Of a DNA stretch of 64,000 nt, positions 36,534-48,957 are shown one piece after another. Position 1 is the first letter of the stretch. Each line of letters begins with the position of its first letter. The stretch is from assembly GCA_020152595.1 (NCBI GenBank), contig JAIGNY010003283.1, positions 308,001 through 372,000 of the forward strand. Reading direction: 5' to 3'. The notes under the pieces were generated by a model. The model saw only the letters and a program-made list of their open reading frames with translations. It was not told the origin of the DNA and did not search any database. This DNA comes from Chiridota heheva. Its lineage: Eukaryota; Echinodermata; Holothuroidea; Apodida; Chiridotidae. Position numbers and translations under genes: made by a program.

Positions 36534-37494
36534 CAGTGGCGTAGGAACAATTTTTTTCTTCGGGAAGGGGGAGCTAAAGCTTCATTTCTCCAAGGACCTC
36601 GACCCCCATCCCCACCCAGAAGCCTTGTTTTTGGCATGGTTTCTTGGGCATGTTTGGTGCTTTGGGCATTTTTTCTCTTTTTTTCCAAAGAAGAATGAAA
36701 AAGTGACATTCTTGTTATCTTCTTTTTGAACTCTAACAGACTTGCTAACAGTCATCATGAAAGGCACACGTTGTGGTTAAGTTGGAGTCCCCAAGCCTAG
36801 CCAATGAGAGGCGGTTTCAAATATATAAATATGTTTGTATAGGTCTATAACTTTTTACAAAAATGATTTAATCGTAGACTCCAGGCCATGGAGCTGAAAA
36901 AGAGACCAGGCAGATACGCAAAAAGAAAAGACACGTGTTAGTCTGTAAAACATGTTCATTCAAAATGTCCAAGCTTACATCTATAAAACAACCTTCTACG
37001 ACATATCTGAGCATGAGGGAAGCTGTTTTCAGGTATATCCCGTAAGCCCATGGGATCAATTTAAGTAAGGAGTTGTCCAGCCTTTAACACAACAATTCTT
37101 TTTTTTAAGAAAAAGCATTTCTTTCTCTTTATACATGTACAGTTATATTCAAACACTCCTGGAAAAAATAATTATGCTGCCCGCACTCAGAGTCTGCACT
37201 AGCACGCAAATGTTATGTTTAATACAGCTTCGATCAGCCCAAAATGATTATGAAGGTGCTAAGATGTAATAAAGTCTCCATCAAAATTTCTTTACCTTTT
37301 TTATCAACATAATCAAAGAAATTAGAACATGACAATATCCTATAAAGCTATATTATTTAAAGTGGGTATAAATAAGTCTTATAAGGGGGTTTTCGTATAT
37401 GAGAAGTGGGGGCTTGAGCATAGTTTAGCCCCCCTGAATTTTGACTGGGGGCCTAAAGCCCCTACCTAGCCCCCCCCCGCTTCCTACGCCCTTG
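36534..37494. mobile_element. Non-autonomous hAT-like element, 961 bp
   Basis: The left end reads CAGTGGCGTAGGAACAATT and the right end, reverse-complemented, reads CAAGGGCGTAGGAAGCGGG. The flanks are GTGCTTAT (36526-36533) and GTGCATAT (37495-37502), an 8-bp target duplication with one mismatch. G-rich sequence lies inside both ends. No transposase is recognisable inside, so it is an internal-deletion or MITE-like derivative. Confidence 0.8.
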
Positions 37495-37799
37495 GTGCAT
37501 ATACATAATACTAATAAGCTTACCCCCTCCCTAAACTTGAAACATTTCAATGAAACTCTCCATTTTGATATTTGATATATTTCTAAACCTTCCTTACTGT
37601 TTCTATAAGACCTAGTGTTTCTATGGGACCTAGAGAGCACCCACCCCCCTTATCCCCACCCCACAGTAATGTAATCTCTAGTTCTATGGGTCTGCTTTTT
37701 ATTCCCTCCACAACTGAGAAGCATGATCCTTTTAACAACTGCTAGGATTGTAAATGTGAAGCCCATGTAAAAGCGTGTGCATTGAGTCTAACTTTTTTT

Positions 37800-38452
37800 A
37801 CCAATCATGCCTTCTACATCCCCAATCATGCCTTCTACATCCCCAATCATGCATTCTACATCCCCAATCATCATGCCTTCTACATCCCCAATCATAATGC
37901 CTTCTACATCCCCAATCATCATGCCTTCTCCCCAATCATCCCCAATCATGCCTTCTACATCCCAATCATGCCTTCTACATCCCAATCATGCCTTCTACAT
38001 CCCCAATCATCATGCCTTCTACATCCCCAATCATCATGCCTTCTACATCCCCAATCATCATGCCTTCTACATCCCCAATCATCATGCCTTCTACATCCCC
38101 AATCATGCCTTCTACATCCCTAATCATGCCTTCTACATCCCTAATCATGCCTTCTACATCCCCAATCATCATGCCTTCTACATCCCCAATCATCATGCCT
38201 TCTACATCCCCAATCATCATGCCTTCTACATCCCAATCAATCATCATGCCTTCTACATCCCAATCAATCATCATGCCAATCATGCATTCTACATCCCCAA
38301 TCTACATCCCCAATCATCATGCCTCACCAATCATCTATCATCCCCAATCATCATGCCTCGCCAATCATGCCTTCTACATCAATCCCCAATCATGCCTTCT
38401 ACATCCCCCCCAAAGAAAGTACATCCCCAATCATCAGCCTTCTACGCCCCCA
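37800..38452. repeat. 21/24-bp minisatellite (CCAATCATGCCTTCTACATCC)
   Basis: About thirty units alternate between 21 bp and 24 bp, the longer having an extra CAT. Because both lengths are multiples of three, several frames stay open on both strands, giving repeats such as MPSTSPI, FYIPNHA and, on the minus strand, GDVEGMI. Codon-independent conservation and openness in several frames argue against a real protein. The array abuts a tRNA-derived element on its right. Confidence 0.93.
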
Positions 38453-38590
38453 AAGGAGCTGGAGAGACGAAATGCTTCCGCTTCAATGTCTGTTTGTATA
38501 TCTGTGGAAAAATCGAGTTAGACCTGACCAAGGATTGCACCCTCCAGCATCTCAGTCGTGCGCTCTGCCAACTGAGCTATACCTATATTT
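38453..38590 (-). repeat. tRNA-derived SINE or tRNA pseudogene
   Basis: On the minus strand the sequence reads TAGCTCAGTTGGCAGAGCGC, a textbook A-box/D-arm, then ACGACTGAGATGC and a degenerate B-box GGGTGCAATCC. The anticodon and T stems do not pair well, so it is not a functional tRNA. About 100 bp of body follows (AAGCGGAAGCATTTCGTC, CTCCAGCTCC). The minisatellite begins at its 3' end with TTTGGGGGCGTAGAAGG. Confidence 0.7.
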
Positions 38591-39646
38591 ATATCATACA
38601 AAAGAAGATTATTTGCTTGACGTAACACTGTGTGAAATATTCTATTGATGTCAGTCAAAACACACATGCATTAGAATGTTGATACCAGAAACAAATCTCA
38701 AAATATGAAAAACGGTGTGAAGTTTCAATAAATACAAAAACATCCCTCGAGGTAAATTGAGGGAATAAAGCCCACAAAATAATTAAGAGAGACATGTAAT
38801 AACAACCAAAAATGCAGTTAATTTTGGAATATTTGCTCAACTCAACAGGTGATTCTATCAAATTTATTACCACCCGCAATGCACGTTGCCGATTAAAAAC
38901 AAGGCATAACTACCCCATTTCATTTGTCGGAAATTCCTTTCTTTTCATGACCTGACAGTTCTGGAAGCAATTTTGAGTTCTGTGAGTCTATGAATGAATT
39001 CTGATGTGGATGGCTACAGCCCTAAATAACTGACTTTGCATGTATTTTCACTTTGTAAAGTGAGTAATGTTGTGATAATAAAATGAATGCTATATTTTAT
39101 ATCAATCAACAATTAAATACTCCAGAGACTGAAATTAACCTCTTTAAGATGGAAATAGGCCACACCCACGATAGCAAGGTGGTGACTAGGTGGGGTAACA
39201 AACCTCAAATCCGCAATCATGCATGAGAAATGCATTGACATTTAGATGTTCATGTGGCCTGCCGCAAGTTTTGATCCATTTATGGCACCTCTGATCTTTT
39301 CGAGTCTTTAGCGAAAGGACTAAACAAAATTCAATTGCTTATCATTCTGGTTAACAAGGAATCGGATTTACGAATCCCGTAGTGGGCCCGTAATAGTGCA
39401 ATTTTGGTTCACCATCTTGTCATCACTCAGTCTGTGTGTGCAGAAATTTGTTTAGTGCAGTAGATTGCATTGATTGCATGAGCATGTGCAGCTAGCTAGA
39501 TGTACTACTGTACCAGTAACTTGTAGGATTTTTGCCCACTTAGTTGAGAAAATTTTGTTGCTAGGCAAATTCATGTAGTGATTGTTTAAAAAAGCTGTTA
39601 ATCATTTAATTGGCCTTCCTTTATTCCATGCAGAGAAGCATGGGCA
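38591..39646. other. Unassigned DNA, no supported gene
   Basis: No recognised repeat or coding sequence. Confidence 0.5.
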
Positions 39647-40104
39647 GGATTAGGGATGCACCGGATATCTGGTCCAGCAACCAGATATCCAATCCAGCTA
39701 AACTATCCGACCAGATAGTGACAAAAAAATCCAGTTCCAGCCAGATCTGCACAAAAAACCAGCCAGATTATTCTACAAATCCGACCAGATTATTATAACA
39801 CTCTGGCCTGAATCATCTCTTAAGAAGATTTGGTAATAGCTTAGATTTAAGTAACATTTTTCTAAAAATTAATAAAAACTATCAAAGTAAATAAAGATAC
39901 AATTTAACATATTTTATTCAATATTCTGACAATTTTGTGCTACTTTAAAAAAAAAAATCAACCAAACCAAAGATGTATGACCAAACTGATATATGAAATG
40001 AAGCTTTTTCATAGTACAAGGGCCTACAACAAACGGTATAAAGTGGAAACATTTCTGGTAGCCTTTATCAGTGTAGTACAAACCCCTAGCTTGATCCAGA
40101 AAAG

Positions 40105-40380
40105 GGGAAGGGATGTCACTGACCAAATGGCGCAGGGATGTCACTGACCAAAAATAGCTATAAGACAGGGGATGTCACTGAGGGAAAACAGCTACCAAAA
40201 CAGGCAGGGATGTCACTCACCAGGGATGTCACTCACCAAAAGGGCAGGGATGTCACTCATCAAAAGGGCAGGGATGTCACTCACCAAGAGGGCAGGGATG
40301 TCACTCACCAAAAGGGGCAGGATGTCACTCAACAAAAATGGGCAGGGATGTCACTGACCAAAAATAGCTATAAGACATGA
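40105..40380. repeat. Minisatellite with unit near GGGATGTCACTCACCAAAAGGGCA
   Basis: About ten units of roughly 21-25 bp around GGGATGTCACTSACC. A longer variant, ending AAAAATAGCTATAAGACA, appears near both ends (about 40135 and 40345), suggesting the array grew by unequal exchange between them. Confidence 0.9.
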
Positions 40381-41216
40381 AGATATCATTTATTTAATGG
40401 CAGGTTTGAGGGCACTTGAAATGCTAACAAGGGAATAATCAATTCAACAAGACTTAGAAGTGTCCTTGCATGTTATTATATTGCCAGGGGAACTATAAAT
40501 CAGCATGAAAAAAGGCAAAATAGTATGTTTTTAGGAAGAAAATGTAGGGCTCTTAGTGAAAAGGAGCAGGGTGGAGACAATAATGGGAAAGCTAGGGTGG
40601 AACACCAAAAAAGCAAAACTAGGGGCCTTAATAAATTTGTGTAAATTAGATTTAATCATAGACATTCCTTAATCTTAATTTGTTCATTGCTTCCTTACTT
40701 AACCCCTTTTGTCTCTTTTGTCTTTTCTTCATTGCTCTGTGTGTAACCGCCGCCCCCTTATATTAATTGTTAAACATCTGAAATAAGTATAAAATGCAAC
40801 GTAAAATACATATGGTCTCTTTTTCAGATAGATCGGACCAAAAGTTTCCATCTAATGGGGTCACACAATGGAATAGCATTTAATCATCTAAAAAAGCATC
40901 TCTGATCAGTTGAAATACTGAAATACGTTGTTCTTCGTTACAAATTCAAATTAACGCTTCTAGTGAAGTTTTATCACTATTAAGCATGTTGAAATCCGTG
41001 TAATACAGCTATTATGTTTTCTTCCATTTCTAAAATGGTATACACAATGATTCTTTTTTATTCTAAAAATATTGCATTATGATATTTTTTACCAAATGAT
41101 TTATAACTATAACTAAATTATAAATCTTTCTCAATATATGAGCTTTATTAAATGACTTAAACACAAACTTTAAAGAAAGGGTACACTATTAAGTAATCAT
41201 TCTAAAATTTGTAATT
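40381..41216. other. Unassigned AT-rich DNA
   Basis: No gene or repeat recognised; possibly interior of the old hAT element. Confidence 0.45.
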
Positions 41217-42580
41217 TTTTTTTTTTATTTATTTCCACTATAAATCATGAACAATTTATAAATAGGAAAATACAATTATACAATACAAAACAATAAACAA
41301 AAGGAAAGAATGTAGAAAATGAGACAAAAAAAACGATTAAAGATATGAAAATGCATACAAAATGATAAGTTAAAAGGGTTAAAATCAGGGCTCTAAAATA
41401 CCAAAATAAAAATAGAAAATTGCAGCTTTATATACAAATGAATCTTTAAAAACTGTTGTTCTAAAACTAAGGATGGTGGCTGAGTTTCTCTTTGTTTTAT
41501 TGCACATGGATCTTATCTATAAATTTAATGGGTGGTCTTTTGTTAAAATTATGTTTTGGGCAAGTCTGCCAAATTCTTTCTTTGCTGCATCATTTACTTT
41601 ATTTATAAATAAATCACAGTCTAAACAAAATATATTGGCACAATATCTCAAGAAACTTTTAATTCTATTTTACCTTTTACTTTTAAAAAGTGGTACCAAA
41701 CTGGGACTGCATAAATGATATGAGTCAAAATGGAGGCTGTAAATATCCTAATCCTAGTTTCAGGAGGGAAATAATAAACAATATAGGCTAATTTAGAGAC
41801 AATATTATCACTTTGGACACTTCTTTGAAATGTGGTTTGAAAGCGAGAACTTATCATCAATGCAGACTCCCAGATACGTTGTACAGAATGTACATTAACA
41901 CAATCACCACAACCATTCTGTCAATCTTTGTTTCATTCAACCCTTTGTTTTATGTTTATATTTTCAAAAACCATTTCCTTTGATTTTTCGGGTTAAGAAG
42001 CAGATTTTTCTCTCCGCACCGCACATATCCACCTCTATTGACAAAATTTTGATAGTTGCCTTGATTTTTGCGATGGGTCTGCTTAGAGATATTGCACAAA
42101 ATGGTGGTATCATCAGCATATTTGACAACGGCACAATTTGAGTCTGAACGGAAATCATCAGTATATATAGTAAATAATAATGCTGAAAGTGGACCTCCCT
42201 ATGGAACACCAATTTTGATTTCTGATTTATCAGAGTACCCTTTTTGTAATTTTACTTGTTAGACCATCCTTGTAGGAAGTCCACCAGACAGTGGATAAGC
42301 CACTTTTCCTCAATGAAATTGGTTAAATCACTGATTAGACGATTTGGCAAAACTGTGTTAAAGGCGTTTGAGAAATCAAGAAACGAGACTTTAGAAACAG
42401 TTATATCTCTCTTATTTAGCCCTGAAACTAAACGATGAATAAGAGTAAGTATGGCATCAGCACAAGAAACGTCTTTTTTTGTATGCAACTTGGTTTTGAT
42501 CACCACTTGTAATGATAGACTGCATTATATATGGTAGCAGTATTTTCTGCATGCAATTAAACCCGATACTTGAAATATAA
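41217..42580 (-). pseudogene. 5'-truncated LINE (CR1/L2/Jockey-like) with poly(A) end
   Basis: Minus-strand translation gives ordered reverse transcriptase landmarks: ADAILTLIHRLVSGL, SFLDFSNAFNTVLP (first catalytic block), KIGVP-stop-GGPLSALLF, TIYTDDF, and VVKYADDTTILCN with the catalytic Asp pair. Further on come YLGVCIDDKFS and LTHIIYAVPVWYH from the thumb/C-terminal region. A stop replaces Gln in the PQG motif and several frameshifts follow, so it is inactive. The 3' end carries GGAAATAAATAAAAAAAAAA, a polyadenylation signal running straight into an A tract, so the left boundary at 41217 is the retrotransposed 3' end. It differs in sequence from the LINE at 23-26 kb. Endonuclease and 5' parts are missing. 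Confidence 0.88.
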
Positions 42581-42853
42581 ATAATCTTGCTTTGTATACT
42601 TCAGTTATTAACTTATGTTTATTTGATAACATAGCTATACACCACTAACCAATTAAAGTCCTACCTATTTAATCTCTTACAAGGACACCTAACAAATTAT
42701 ACACCACATCTTAGAAATTCTCCCTTTTTTCCATAATTCCATTTTGGTAATAATTTCTTTTTTCGCAATGGAAAAATCCGGTCCAGCCAGATTTCATCTA
42801 AGATTAGGCCAATTTCGGTTCCAGCCGGATCCCCAAATTTTCCTGCCGCAGGA

Positions 42854-43929
42854 TGTGCCTATGAAAGTGTGTGTGGGGGTGGAAAGGGGTGGGGGGGGGG
42901 AGGAATCAACAAATTTTGTTACAAAAAAAATTACAATACAAAAAGATGTATAATCGTAATAAAAAATATGAAAAAAGGTGGAGGGAGAGTTCACCTCAGT
43001 GATCCTGCCTAAAGTATACAAAGCAAGGCTATTTATATATAAAGGAGCATATCATGTCTTAATGTCAATGCACAAAACAGGTAGCCTACATTACTGATCT
43101 TGGGTAAGATATAAGACAATAATGTGACATAAGAATCTTATAACAAACATATAGATGCCGGAACAACAATTATATAATGATTATGCTACCACAATTAGTG
43201 ACAATTGAATCCATCACAAAATGCAAGAACTTAGAATCCTGGCTAAGCCTTAAAACCACATAATAACAACCTATGATTCTCTTTCACACGAGGATAGTCA
43301 TTTTGGACACCACAAACTTTTAAGATTGCTCATGCTGATAATTAAGCCACTGGCAATTTCAATGGGTTAAAAATTTCTTATAAAAGGGTGTAACCATCCA
43401 AGGAGATGGGAACGCCACAAAATTTTTGTGGTAACAAAGCAAAACAGGAATGAAACTCAAATAGTACAAAATACTTAAAACAACTTTATTTTTCAAAATA
43501 CAAATGTACAAATGTCTGTAAAAGCAAACTCGTGCTGTAAATTTATGCAAAAAACTTACTATTTCTTTAAAACAATCTTCAAAACTTATTCTAAATAGTG
43601 CATTGCACAGAAAATGTAATCTTACTAATCTTTGTAATCATTTATCTTTATAAAATTGCATGAGAAATAGGGCCACATCATTTCCCAGTCCCCACTGTCC
43701 TGGGATAATTCTTCTCTGTTGTGCCCATACTTTTTATATAAGAGTTAAAACAAATACACAAGTTTTGAAAAAAGTTTTCCTCCCCATTTTGTGGAGGAAA
43801 CTTGTGTCCCTGTGGTGCCCCCACTTTGTGAAGGAGAATCACAGCCCTAGCAAGATGTATGAAATGTGTACATTATTGCATTCTGGCTTGGATTGTATTC
43901 TTTGTTAAAATGTTCTCATGAAAGTCATC
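42854..43929. other. Unassigned DNA with a dispersed-repeat fragment
   Basis: No gene. The phrase GCCCCCACTTTGTGAAGGAG near 43818 recurs in similar form near 58100 (TCCCCCACTTTATGAAGGAA), indicating a further dispersed family whose limits could not be set. Confidence 0.45.
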
Positions 43930-44001
43930 TTGGTTGGTCGGTTGGTCGGTCGGTCGGTCGGTCCGTCCGTCGGTCGGTCGGTTTGTTTGTTGGTTTGTTT
44001 G
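43930..44001. repeat. (GGTC)n / (GTTT)n tetranucleotide microsatellite
   Basis: GGTC and GTCG repeats with two GTCC units switch to GTTT/GTTG repeats at the right. It is CpG-rich relative to its surroundings. Confidence 0.92.
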
Positions 44002-47000
44002 TTTTCTAGTAATTTCTTTGAAAGAACTAAAAGATCTTACACAAGCTGCCAGGTGTATATCAAAATAAACTGAAAAAACCCCTACCCTCTTGAGAATAGC
44101 AGAGAGACCACCTTTTAGAAAAACCTACAACCTACTTCAAAAATTACATAAAATGGTTTTATCAAAATAGGAATAACTTCTGTCTAGGAAGCCCAATCTA
44201 GCTACCTGCATGCCTTATATTGATCAGCTTGTCCCCTAGGCCTCAGCAACAGGTCGTATATGTCATTTTCAATTTGACAATTTGGTTGATTTGTCGGTGT
44301 AGCTGACCCATGCAGGATAACACCAAGGAGTAGTTAAACTATCAAGTAAAGCATTTTGGGTTGTTTCTCTGTCAACCCTTGGTCAGAAATCTTTTGAGGA
44401 TAAATGACAGCTTTCAACAGCTCTTCAAATTTTAATTTTCATTCATGCAGTTCCCCATTTGGGTCCCCTGTCCCTCCTGTTTATGTTTTATTACAAAAGA
44501 GTAATCAAAGTACTGAAAGCAATGGTGATGGGTTCGATTCATAGTTGTCATTTTTGTATTTGACATCTTTTGATTACATAGGCCATTTTTGTGTTAACAT
44601 GAAGATAATAACAGTTTAGCAATATAATCTAAAGTATTTGGTCAAAACATTGTCTCAAATCATGACAAAACAATCAGCAATTGATTGGGAATGCCAGACA
44701 CCACTGGGGCTAATAGCTTAATTCACCTCACGTTTGTGACTCCCAGGCTTCAGGTACAGTGCACCTCAGAATGTCTCATCATATACTCATAATGGTCCAC
44801 CCATTATCACACAACTTTTATTGGATTCACAATGGCTCATAAAGCTGTACAGTGCATTTACAAGTGTATGTATGAATCACATCATGAAAAGTGTCATCTC
44901 GTTTCATCACAGAGGCTATTTTTCCCAAACACATCCACCACAACACATCAAAAAACTTCCTCAGATCTTCTTAGTTTATGCAGTTTTGAGGTAAGATCAT
45001 TTTGGCAATTTTTAATGCAAAACATTCCTCGATAAGAACTATAAAAAGAATATTAAAAAAAGTTTGCTCAGCTCGCTGCGAATTTGGGTAAAAAATATCA
45101 TATAAACAACGATGTTCATTTATTTCTTAGTTTTAGTCCATTTTAAGGACTTACTGGTATTTTGATGTCATACCCTGCAGATCATGATTGATATTATTCT
45201 TATACAAAATATCATCAAACTCTCTTAAAATTTAAAATACAATAAAATTTGATATTCTATGTTGTTCGTGTACACATTACAAAGTATATGATTCGCTAGA
45301 AATATCAGTCTAGTCTAGTCTATGCATGACTTTATGACAATTTTCATATCTTTTCGCATTGTTATACCAGAAAAATTTTTTTCTTAACAACCTAAAAATT
45401 TTCCTTTATCTCACACTTTACATGGGTTTCTTCCTTTTTAATCAAAAAAACAAAACAAGGAAAACATTCAAGAACTGTAGAAAACTCTTCAAAAAGATAA
45501 AAATTAAAAGAAGGTATCGTAGACTACTTTGTTATTGCAAAACACAATCAAAGAAAGAAGGAGTTACAGTTTTGAATGTTTTTCAACTTCCGGTCGGTTC
45601 TGACAACTAAAGAGTCTTCGAACGAGTTCCAACCCATCAATAAATTCCAAATTTGTGTAGAAGAGTAGAAAATTAGGACAATGCATTTTCAAATAATCAT
45701 TGACGCTGCCAATTTTGATGGAAATTTTTGTAGATTTTTAAATAGATTTAAAAACAAATTCCGTTCTACTACCTCTACATATTCACAGAGACCTTCATCA
45801 CTTTTGAAACTTAGCATCATGAAGGTGAGAAAATGTTTATCATTATAGATATGTTTATTTAATAAATTTATAAGCTGCTAATTGGCACACCAAACCAGAT
45901 TACAAAAAGCAAATTTTCGGAACAAACATTGAGTTGAGAACAAAAATATGTCCCATAGTTTAAAATCATGGCACTGATCCTGACTGTGCATTAACTAATA
46001 TATCAGCTACCAATATGGTCTTGCATTGGTGTAGGAGTTCAATTTTGTTTGAAGCCAAATGGAAATTGCCCAAAATATAATGTTACTAACACTAGCCAGA
46101 GGATAACTTTGTCCAAATTTTGTTTTCAAGTGTGCTGAAAGTATCCCATTTAGGTATAATTTCTCCCCCACCCCACAACAATCTATGGCAGTTTGTACCA
46201 GTAAACTGCACATTCCTGTTAATCTGTACACTGAAAAGAATTAGTGCCCCTCCCATCCTGAGAACTACTGCACAAAATACACTGATGAAATGTAATCTAA
46301 ATATTAAGAAAAACATCCTTTCGCATATTACCATATGATCAAAAATAATAAGTCCCTTTCATTTATGAACCCAAAGCAGTCTAGAATTTAGGCTACAGAC
46401 ACAAATCATTGGTAGCACTTCCAATTAACAAAACTACAAATTAAATCCTCTGATATCCTTGTGATGGCTAACAATGATGAATGGATTGATCAAACCCTTA
46501 CCCTGACTTGAACCATTTTTCAGTTGCGATTAAAAATCAATCAACAACAGGTCGCGACCTGCGGGCCTCTGAGGTGTCACACCTTGTTATGACATTGTAC
46601 AAAATACACCCAATTAGAGAGATTTATTTCTCCCAGAATAGAGCTGAGCTCAAAAACACCCACAGAAAACTCCCTAAATTGGCTAGAAAGCACTAAGACA
46701 CATGTTTCTGTACAATCAAGGACGTAGGTCCTCCGTAAAAACATGACAGCCAGTTCCTGACCATATGGGTATTCCTTGAAAGATCTGGATCATGAAAAGG
46801 CCAAAGAACTATTAGTGTACTTTTTAGAAATTACAACTAATGCAATCAATTAAAAATTCAAAAAAAGAAAGTTGCATTTTAAATGAACCATTTCTCTCTG
46901 AATAGGACCCACACAAATTTTAGACTGGGGATGGGGCAAAGAGGTTGAAGTTTTTTTGAATATTATTGCTTGACACCCCGCCCCCTCATTTCATTAACCT

Positions 47001-47735
47001 CAGTTTTTTGCACTTGGAATAACAAACATCAATTCAAATTAAAAGTCAATTAAAACTGCAATGTGAATTAACATAACTTTATCTTAATTATCTATTTTAA
47101 CATCTAAATAGGTAAATCAAATATTATTTGTATGATTGTTGTTTGCATGTATTTGAATAAGAAGCAATTCAACTAATCATCATGGGTGGCAGAAGGAGGG
47201 AGAGGAAGGAGGGGGGGGGGAAGACATTGTGGATTATTGGCCACAATATTTTAAAACATACTGACATGTGTATGTCACCTCCATCTGTGTCCAGGGAGCT
47301 GTTAGATCTGTCCAAATCCCCATAATCTAACATGCAGGTAGGTCTATGATGAAATACAACACATGTTGCATGTGCATCTACATGTGTATTTTGACATTCC
47401 CATGAAACCATCTCCAAATGTACAAATTAGTACTTTTGAACAAAAGCAGATGTGTTATCTCTGTTTATTTTTTCCCAGAAGTACATCACAATGGATTGTG
47501 AAAATCTGGAAAGTTTAAAATGATAAATAAGGAAACCATAAAATGGTGATGTCTTGATCCAAACCAATGCAATACCATAATAGCTGTCATTGACTGGGTG
47601 GTGGTGGTTTGGGAATATCAATGTAAGAAAACAAGTGAGGCGCACACAGCTAATTAGGGGTAGCCAAAACAGTGTCCCATTGAGCATGATTATTCTGTAT
47701 GTACAAGACAGGAAACAAACATTTGTTATATATGC
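44002..47735. other. Unassigned DNA, no supported gene
   Basis: Only chance-length frames. One lysine/arginine-rich frame ends near 45610 beside ACTTCCGGT (an ETS-type motif at 45588), but there is no supporting exon structure. GGGTTCGATTCATAG near 44530 is a lone B-box-like sequence. Confidence 0.4.
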
Positions 47736-48149
47736 CAGACCCCTAGCTTTGCTGTTTCACAGGGGTGGCCCGCTCTGCCCCGCTGTGGGCCCGCTCTGCC
47801 CCTTTGGGGTCCGCCCTGCCCCTTATAAGAAAAAAAAAGTTTTTTTTGTCTTTTTGTTTTTTTAGATTTTTTTGTTTTGGTTTTTAATAATCTGAATTAG
47901 CCTCATAAATGAAATACTTTACATGGATACAGAACCCAGAATGATAGACTGTTCCTTATCAGTCAGAATAGCTTCAAATTCTCAGATGTATGATTATAGC
48001 TCAAATCCCAAAGCTTCTTTACTAGGGGATTGAGCCTTAAGGGTGCCCCTGGACTCCACACCGAAAAGACGCAGCATTTCGAGCATGCATCAATGTGCCC
48101 CTCAACAAGTGTAGCACCCTGCCCTTTTTTAAATCAAGCTAGGGGTCTG
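47736..48149. mobile_element. MITE family B, 414 bp, 5-bp target duplication
   Basis: The left end reads CAGACCCCTAGCTTTGCTG and the right end, reverse-complemented, reads CAGACCCCTAGCTTGATTT, so 14 bases match exactly. Both ends are flanked by TATGC (47731-47735 and 48150-48154). The interior shares AATGAAATACTTTACATGGAT, GACTCCACACCGAAAAGAC, CCCCTCAACAAG and TAGCACCCTGCC with the copy at 52.35 kb. A GC-rich triplicated CCCGCTCTGCCCC block lies near the left end. Confidence 0.88.
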
Positions 48150-48303
48150 TATGCATCTGAAGCAGATTTTTTTTTGTTTTTAAATATACCAATGTAATTT
48201 AAGTACAAACAAACACAATTTTTATCTCAAAAAATCAATTCCCTTTCAAAGAAAATTCTTTGTCCTTGAACAAATCAAATGTCATACTTTAAAACGGAAA
48301 TAA

Positions 48304-48359
48304 TAAATGGTCCATGGTAACACAAATGAAATGATTAAATGGTCCATGGTAACACAAAT
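48304..48359. repeat. 31-bp direct duplication
   Basis: TAAATGGTCCATGGTAACAC followed by AAAT is present twice at a 31-bp spacing with essentially no change, implying recent duplication. Confidence 0.88.
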
Positions 48360-48957
48360 TTATAGCCTAAATTTTGAGATGTTCTTCAATCAAGCTCACT
48401 TAAAGAACTTGCGTTCAAGACTCAATGCCCTCTCAAAGCAGTCTAAATCAGCTGTGCAGCCAGTACTCTAATTTACAGTACATGGCTGGTAAGTAAGTAG
48501 GTAACCGCAACCAAATTTAAACTTTCTTGAGCTCCTGTTTTATTAGGGACATATCTCCTTCCATCATTTAATCATGTCAGGAAGTAGAGATACTTATTTC
48601 TCACTCTCCGAGAAATCACTTCATGGAGATTTTTATTGATAGCAGCTAAGTGACTGTACCAGGTGCAAGCCCCAAGCGCCATGAAAGTCATCACAAATCA
48701 ATTTTCTAACGAGCCCATGTGCAAAACATCCTCCTTCAAACTGGTTGCACAGCTTGTGTCAGGATCAAGTGCACTTGATGAATCATTCCAAGATGCATAA
48801 CTACCAAATTTCTTTGGATGTGCATGCGTACAATAATGACTTAAAAGTAAGACAATTAATGTCAGAGATATCTACCTAAACTTCCACAGTTCTAACATCA
48901 TATGCCCACAAATTTCACATCATACAGCAATTTTAGCAGTATCTTTTATTTTAGTCA

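Larger units (their letters stand above)
39647..42853. mobile_element. Possible old hAT element enclosing later insertions
   Basis: The left end reads TAGGGATGCACCGGATATC, very similar to the TAGGGATGCACCG ends of many animal hAT elements, and is followed by repeated CCAGAT motifs. The putative right end, reverse-complemented, is TAGGCACATCCTGCGG with matching internal blocks (GGTCCAGCCAGATTT). The terminal match is weak and no clear 8-bp duplication was found. No transposase is seen. It contains a minisatellite and a minus-strand LINE. Confidence 0.35.

Noticed and set aside
37800-38452. CRISPR array
   Set aside because: Repeats are contiguous without unique spacers, the context is eukaryotic and no cas genes are present. 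The arrays at 20.7, 30.6, 40.1 and 55-56 kb fail for the same reasons.
38518-38590. Functional tRNA gene
   Set aside because: The A-box is excellent but the anticodon and T stems do not pair and the B-box is degenerate.
37807-38625. 272-codon plus-strand frame of MPSTSPI / FYIPNHA repeats
   Set aside because: Minisatellite with period divisible by three is open in several frames on both strands, and the frame then runs antisense through a tRNA-derived element. No splice or start evidence.
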